DNA of 64,000 nt from Streptomyces sp. 3214.6. Its GTDB lineage: Bacteria > Actinomycetota > Actinomycetes > Streptomycetales > Streptomycetaceae. The position numbers and the translations under genes were made by a program. This document shows positions 59,754 through 64,000 of this stretch, piece by piece. Under the pieces are notes generated by a model. That model had not been told where the DNA came from. It worked only from the letters and a program-made list of their open reading frames with translations, and did no database searches. How positions within the stretch are numbered: position 1 is the first letter of the stretch; every line of letters starts with the position of its first letter. The stretch covers positions 6,820,001 through 6,884,000 of the forward strand of contig NZ_LT670819.1 in assembly GCF_900129855.1 (NCBI RefSeq), given 5' to 3'.

Positions 59754-61205
59754 TCATGACGGCAGCGCCCGCTTCATGATCTTCCCCATGTCGTTGCGGG
59801 GCAGCGCGTCGAGGTAGCGCACCGCACGGGGCCGCTTGTGCGGGGCCAGCCGACGGGCCACGTGGTCGGCCAACTCGCCTTCCGCCGGGGGTGATCCGGG
59901 GTCCACCGGCACGACCCACGCGACGATCCGCTCCCCGAGGTCCGTGTCCGGCTCCCCGGTGACGGCGGCCTCACGCACCCCAGGATGCTCAAGGAGCGCG
60001 TTCTCGATCTCCCCGGCCCCGATCTTGTAACCCCCGCTCTTGATCAGGTCGGTGGCCTTGCGCCCCACGATCCGGACGTACCCGTCGGGATCGCGCACCG
60101 CCACGTCGCCGGTCCGGAACCAGCCGTCGGCGGTGAAGGCGGCGGCGGTGGCGTCGGGCCGGTTGAGGTACTCGGTGAACAGGTTCGGCCCGCGCACCTG
60201 GATCTCCCCGACGCTCTCCCCGTCGTACGCCTCGACGGCCGACCCGTCGTCCTGTACGAGCCGCAGTTCCACGCCGGGCAGCGGCACCCCGACGGTCCCC
60301 GCCCGCGCCTCCCCGTCCGCTCGGACGCTGGTGTTCATCAGCGTCTCCGTCATGCCGTACCGCTCGATCACCCGCCGTCCGGTCGCGGCCGCGATGCGCT
60401 CGTGGTCGTGCACGGGCAGCGCGGCCGAACCGGACACCAGCAGTCGTGCCCCCGAGAGCGCCTTGACCAGCTCCGGATCGTCGGGGAGCGCTTCGGCGAT
60501 GCGGTGGTACATCGTCGGCACCCCGAACAACATGCTCGCGCCGCTGTTCAACTCCCGTGCGACGCCGTCCGTGTCGAACCGTCCGAGGTGCCGTAGGGAC
60601 CCGCCCCGGCGCAGCGGTCCGAGCACCCCCAGCACCAGCCCGTGCACATGGAACAGCGGCAGCCCGTGCACGAGGACGTCCTGTCCGGTCCACTGCCAGG
60701 CGTCGGCGAGCGCGTCGAGCGTCGTGGCGATCGCCCGCCGCGGGACGACCGCTCCCTTGGGCGGCCCGGTGGTGCCAGAGGTGTAGACGACGAGGGCGGC
60801 CTCCTCATCCCCCACGGCCTTCCCCGCCACCGCTGCGACCCCGCGCACGTCGACGTCGATCCGCTTCAACCCCCGCAGCGCGGCAGGCAGTTCGTCACCC
60901 GGAGCCGCCAGTACGGCCCCCGGCGCACTGTCGGACAGGATGTGTCCGAGCTCCTTGTCGCCCGACTTCGGGTTCAGCGGCACGGCGGCCGCCCCGGCGA
61001 GCAGCACGCCCACCACTCCGACGGCCGTCTCCAGCGTCGGAGCGGCCCACACGGCGACCCTCCCCGGCGTGCCCCGCACCTGTTCCCCGACGGCGCCGGC
61101 CGCCCCGGCGAGTTCCGCATACGTCAGGGAGCGCCCGCCGAACCGCAGCGCGGGGCGGCCCGACGGGGTGTCCGTCAGGGCCGGGAAGAGAGAGGACGAG
61201 GACAC
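59754..61205 (-). CDS. matB: Malonyl-CoA synthetase
   Basis: A 483-residue acyl-adenylate-forming enzyme that ligates malonate (often also methylmalonate) to CoA, supplying polyketide extender units. The sequence follows the S. coelicolor MatB protein almost throughout as I recall it: VVYTSGTTGPPKGAVVPRR, LPLFHVHGLVLG, RYGMTETLMNTSVRADGE, GWFRTGDVAVRDPDGYV and the catalytic Lys in RNDMGKIMKRAL. It starts at GTG 61205 with AAGGAG upstream. Divergent from the ATP-grasp gene. Confidence 0.92.
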   Translation of the reverse strand: MSSSSLFPALTDTPSGRPALRFGGRSLTYAELAGAAGAVGEQVRGTPGRVAVWAAPTLETAVGVVGVLLAGAAAVPLNPKSGDKELGHILSDSAPGAVLAAPGDELPAALRGLKRIDVDVRGVAAVAGKAVGDEEAALVVYTSGTTGPPKGAVVPRRAIATTLDALADAWQWTGQDVLVHGLPLFHVHGLVLGVLGPLRRGGSLRHLGRFDTDGVARELNSGASMLFGVPTMYHRIAEALPDDPELVKALSGARLLVSGSAALPVHDHERIAAATGRRVIERYGMTETLMNTSVRADGEARAGTVGVPLPGVELRLVQDDGSAVEAYDGESVGEIQVRGPNLFTEYLNRPDATAAAFTADGWFRTGDVAVRDPDGYVRIVGRKATDLIKSGGYKIGAGEIENALLEHPGVREAAVTGEPDTDLGERIVAWVVPVDPGSPPAEGELADHVARRLAPHKRPRAVRYLDALPRNDMGKIMKRALPS

Positions 61206-61370
61206 GGGAGGGACTCCTTGGCGGCTGCGGGAACAATCAAGCCTGTTCCTACCCCGTCGCCCGGGCCCTCACCGCCGGCTACCGAGTGTAATGTCCGGGC
61301 CGGTGGTGTGATCGCGGACCCTTGTTAGCCTTCGGCTTATCGGACTGTCGTACGAAGGGTGGAATCCGTC

Positions 61371-62249
61371 GTGGCGTGTATCGCACTCGTCACCTACGAC
61401 CCCCGACCGGAGCCGAGCAGGGACCGTGATCTGCCCGTGCTGCAGGCGGCGCTGGAGCGGGCCGGGGCCGAGGCGGACGGGGTCTTCTGGGACGACCCCG
61501 ACGTCGACTGGGCCTCCTACGATCTTGTCGTCATCCGTTCGACCTGGGACTACAGCTGGCGCGCGGACGAGTTCACGGCCTGGGCGCAGAAGGTCGCCGA
61601 TGTCACCCGGCTGGCCAACCCGGCCGCCGTCGTGCGCTGGAACGCCGACAAGCGGTATCTGGGGGAGCTCGCGGCGGCCGGAGTGCCGACCGTCCCGACG
61701 CGCTACCTCGCGCCCGACGACCCGGCCGACCTGCCCACCGACCACGAGTACGTCGTCAAGCCCACCTCCGGGGCCGGCGCCCGCTATGCCGCCCGCTACA
61801 CCCCCGACCAGCACGAAAAGGCCGTAGGGCAGCTCGCGCGGATGCACGACGAGGGGCTGACGGCGATGGTGCAGCCGTATGTGCGGGGCATAGACGCCGG
61901 CGGTGAACGGGCCCTGCAGTTCTTCGGCGGCCGGCTGCTGCACGCCAGCCGCAAGCGGGCGGTCCTGGCCCCCGGCACCGCCTACGACGCGCAGAAGGTC
62001 GCCCACCCCGGCCTGGAGCCCTGGACCCCGACCCCGGCCGAGATCGCCGTCGCCGAGCGCGCCCTGGCCGCCGTACCGGACACGCCCGAGCTGCTCTACG
62101 CCCGGGTCGACCTCGTGGACGGCGACGACGGGCAGCCTTGCGTGATGGAGCTGGAACTGGTCGAGCCGAACCTGTTCCTGTTCCTGCACCCGGAGTCGGT
62201 GCCGGCCGTCGCGGCGGCGATCATGGCGGCGGCGGCCGGCACGCGCTGA
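61371..62249 (+). CDS. Stand-alone ATP-grasp-fold protein
   Basis: A 292-residue protein of the glutathione-synthetase-like ATP-grasp fold. It shows CIALVTYDPRPEPSRD, VVIRSTWDYSWR, VRWNADKRYLGELA, EYVVKPTSGAGARYA and VMELELVEPNLFLFL (metal-ligand region). Homologues of this type are common in actinobacteria and their substrates are mostly unknown. GTG 61371 with AAGGGTGG upstream is preferred to GTG 61359. No RiPP precursor was seen beside it. Confidence 0.8.
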   Translation: MACIALVTYDPRPEPSRDRDLPVLQAALERAGAEADGVFWDDPDVDWASYDLVVIRSTWDYSWRADEFTAWAQKVADVTRLANPAAVVRWNADKRYLGELAAAGVPTVPTRYLAPDDPADLPTDHEYVVKPTSGAGARYAARYTPDQHEKAVGQLARMHDEGLTAMVQPYVRGIDAGGERALQFFGGRLLHASRKRAVLAPGTAYDAQKVAHPGLEPWTPTPAEIAVAERALAAVPDTPELLYARVDLVDGDDGQPCVMELELVEPNLFLFLHPESVPAVAAAIMAAAAGTR

Positions 62250-62274
62250 CGACCGCCACCACCTGCGGACGGCG

Positions 62275-62865
62275 CTACTCCCTGATCGTCGTCCGTTGCA
62301 GCAGCCCCCAGGTGAACTCGGCGACGACCTCATGCGGCGTCCCCAGCGCGTCGGGCGCGCTGAAGGCCAGGCCGCAGCGGGTCGGGGCGGTGCCCTCCAG
62401 GGGGCGGGCGGGGGCGAAGGCGGCCGCGACCTCGTCGACGGTGCAGGACCACGAGGTGAGATCGTCGAGGGTGTTCAGGGGCGGTGGCTCGGTGCCCGGG
62501 GCACGCACCAGCCACTCGTTCCAGACGCTGCCGTTCGGCGCGAGCAGCAGCTCGAAGCGCAGGTCGGGCCAGAGGGACACCGGCCACACCCAGACTTCGC
62601 AGTCGGCGTCGCCGACGCGGCGGGGTGCGCGGGACTCGGGTTCGCCGAGGGCGGCGCGGTAACGGGAGAGTGCGCCCCGTGCGTGCGGGGAGTGGGCCAT
62701 CGCCTGCCAACGTTTGTTGGCCTCTCGCATCTGGGCCAGGGAGACACCCAGTCCATGACGGGTCTGCTCCACCAGGTCCTGGTTGTGGTCGGCCATACGG
62801 CGCAACAGGACCAGCTGGAAGTCGAGAGGAGTGAAGGAGCCGGCGAGGCGTTTCTGAGTCGGCAT
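62275..62865 (-). CDS. Hypothetical protein
   Basis: A 196-residue soluble protein starting MPTQKRLAGSFTPLDF, with an N-terminal helical part and a beta-rich C-terminal half with many Trp (WVWPVSLWPDLRFELLL, NEWLVRAPG). No known domain is recognised. The start ATG 62865 has AGGATGGGG upstream. It is convergent with the ATP-grasp gene and divergent from the IclR gene. Confidence 0.7.
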   Translation of the reverse strand: MPTQKRLAGSFTPLDFQLVLLRRMADHNQDLVEQTRHGLGVSLAQMREANKRWQAMAHSPHARGALSRYRAALGEPESRAPRRVGDADCEVWVWPVSLWPDLRFELLLAPNGSVWNEWLVRAPGTEPPPLNTLDDLTSWSCTVDEVAAAFAPARPLEGTAPTRCGLAFSAPDALGTPHEVVAEFTWGLLQRTTIRE

Positions 62866-62928
62866 GCACCCCATCCTGGCGCACCCGCACGTTTCACGAC
62901 CATTGCCCAGCGCAAAGGCTTATGACAG

Positions 62929-62973
62929 CCTGTGTTCGTCATGCCGATCGCCTGTTGAAATCTCGAACACAGG
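62929..62973 (+). promoter_or_regulatory. Inverted repeat ahead of the IclR gene
   Basis: CCTGTGTTCG (62929-62938) and CGAACACAGG (62964-62973) form perfect 10-bp arms 25 bp apart, 35-80 bp ahead of the IclR start. Arms of TGTTCG/CGAACA type suit an IclR-family autoregulatory site. Confidence 0.55.
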
Positions 62974-63007
62974 CACTGAGAACGACTACTAAGGGAGGGG
63001 GCCGGTC

Positions 63008-63781
63008 GTGGGACGCCTCGTACCTGCCGTGACCCGAGCTCTCGACATTCTCGAGCTCTTCCTCGACGGGGACGGTTCGCTCTCCGCCCCCGACATAGTG
63101 CGCAAGCTCCAGCTTCCGCGCACCACCGTGCACGAACTCGTGACCACGCTCTCCGCGCGGTCCTACATCGTCCCCGTGCCCGGACAGCCCGGACGGTACC
63201 GTCTCGGCGTCCGCCCGTACCAGCTCGGCAGCCGCTACGCCGAGCAGCTCGACCTCGCCGCCGAGGGTCAGCAGGTCGCGCGGTCCGTCGCTGAAACGTG
63301 TGACGAGACGGTCCACGTCGCGATCCTCGAGGGCGCCGACGTCATCTACATCGCCAAGGTCGACTCCACCCACGCGGTCCGGATGGTCTCGGCCGCGGGC
63401 CGCCGCCTCCCCGCCCACTGCACCTCCGTCGGCAAGATGCTGCTGGCCTCGCTCCCCGAGCCGGAGCTCAGCGCGCGCATCCCCGACGACGCCGACCTCA
63501 TCCGGATGACCCCCAACAGCATCACCGAGCCCGGCGCCCTGCGGCAGGCCCTGGCGGAGATCCGGGAGCGGGGCGTCGCGGTCGAGAGCCGCGAGTCCAA
63601 CCCGGACGTCAGCTGCGTCGCCGCACCGGTCCGCGACCGCACCGGGCAGGTCGTCGCGGCCCTCTCCATCTCCGTCCCCATGATCCGCTGGAGCGACGAC
63701 CGCCGGGTCGAGCTGGAGCAGCTCGCGGCGAAGGGCGCAGCGGAACTGTCCGAACTCCTCGGTTACCGGAGCGTGGCATGA
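63008..63781 (+). CDS. IclR-family transcriptional regulator
   Basis: A 257-residue regulator. The winged HTH spans about residues 5-65 (ALDILELFLDGDGSLSAPDI, LPRTTVHELVTTL). The effector domain includes HVAILEGADVIYIAKV, LPAHCTSVGKMLLA and SCVAAPVRDRTGQVVAALS. GTG 63008 follows AAGGGAGGGGG. It overlaps the SMP-30 gene as ATGA. The pair suggests control of sugar-lactone catabolism. Confidence 0.92.
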   Translation: MGRLVPAVTRALDILELFLDGDGSLSAPDIVRKLQLPRTTVHELVTTLSARSYIVPVPGQPGRYRLGVRPYQLGSRYAEQLDLAAEGQQVARSVAETCDETVHVAILEGADVIYIAKVDSTHAVRMVSAAGRRLPAHCTSVGKMLLASLPEPELSARIPDDADLIRMTPNSITEPGALRQALAEIRERGVAVESRESNPDVSCVAAPVRDRTGQVVAALSISVPMIRWSDDRRVELEQLAAKGAAELSELLGYRSVA

Positions 63782-64000
63782 CGACGTCGTACGAAGTGGC
63801 CGTGCGGGCCGAGGCGACCCTCGGCGAGGGCCCGACCTGGGACCCGGCCACCGGCCGCCTGCTCTGGCTCGACATCCTGGGCGCCCGCCTGCACACCTAC
63901 GACCCCGTGACGGGCGGGCGCACGGTCCGGGTGACCGACCAGCACGTGGGCGCGGCCAAGCCCCGCGCGGGCGGCGGCCTGGTCCTGAACCTGCGGGACG
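63778..64000 (+). CDS. SMP-30/gluconolactonase-family protein, N-terminal part
   Basis: The first 74 residues of a six-bladed propeller lactonase are present: RAEATLGEGPTWDPATGRLL has the metal-ligand Glu, and LWLDILGARLHTYDP follows. The remainder is beyond the window. The start overlaps the IclR stop. Such enzymes hydrolyse sugar lactones in pathways often governed by the adjacent IclR regulator. Confidence 0.88.
   Translation, partial: MTTSYEVAVRAEATLGEGPTWDPATGRLLWLDILGARLHTYDPVTGGRTVRVTDQHVGAAKPRAGGGLVLNLRD

Noticed and set aside
61371..62249. Second RiPP maturase (ATP-grasp) gene
   Set aside because: No small precursor-like frame with a Thr/Asp-rich tail was seen on either side, and the neighbours are matB and an unrelated hypothetical gene.

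Overview
The window is high-GC DNA with the codon use, gene families and intergenic style of a Streptomyces chromosome. The malonyl-CoA synthetase at 59754-61205 closely resembles MatB of S. coelicolor as I remember it, which supports this. It begins inside a urease alpha-subunit gene and ends inside an SMP-30/gluconolactonase gene. I saw no rRNA, tRNA or CRISPR array.

Layout. 1-10 kb: urease alpha (partial), agmatine deiminase and a TetR regulator; an Lrp regulator with a kinase/M23-like/aminotransferase fusion; a DJ-1/isonitrile hydratase-like protein; a siderophore-type ABC importer. 10-27 kb: a fructan-utilisation regulon made of a secreted GH32 enzyme, a CUT2 sugar importer, a LacI regulator, a PfkB kinase and an ABM-domain protein. 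Three near-identical promoter/operator modules tie it together. Embedded in it are a membrane protein, an IS200/IS605 scar, and a tightly coupled minus-strand operon (DUF4267-like protein, GMC oxidoreductase, animal-type haem peroxidase, trypsin-alpha/beta-hydrolase fusion, small protein with an amyloid-like motif).

27-41 kb: an Lrp remnant, a DUF2278/lamin-tail protein, an ABC exporter operon with a YncE/phosphoesterase, and a complete IS1182-type element with a 7-bp target duplication sitting in toxin-gene debris. These are followed by a class F sortase, its membrane-anchored neighbour and a two-component system. 41-52 kb: an LLM oxidoreductase with a predicted leaderless promoter; a graspetide (ATP-grasp RiPP) cluster with precursor, ATP-grasp ligase and PIMT-like methyltransferase behind an XRE-TPR regulator; a secreted GH5-type glycosidase; an MreB-like protein; and a TetR regulator with tandem operators.

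52-64 kb: small stress-type genes, then a four-gene conflict-type operon (Trypco1, trypsin/VMAP-like, MoxR AAA+, SAV_2336-like protein with a degenerate HAD domain). The window closes with matB, a stand-alone ATP-grasp protein, a hypothetical protein and an IclR/SMP-30 pair. The candidates most likely to be new systems are the redox/protease/amyloid-motif operon (14.3-21.1 kb), the Trypco1-MoxR operon (53.0-59.7 kb) and the graspetide cluster (43.6-48.3 kb).
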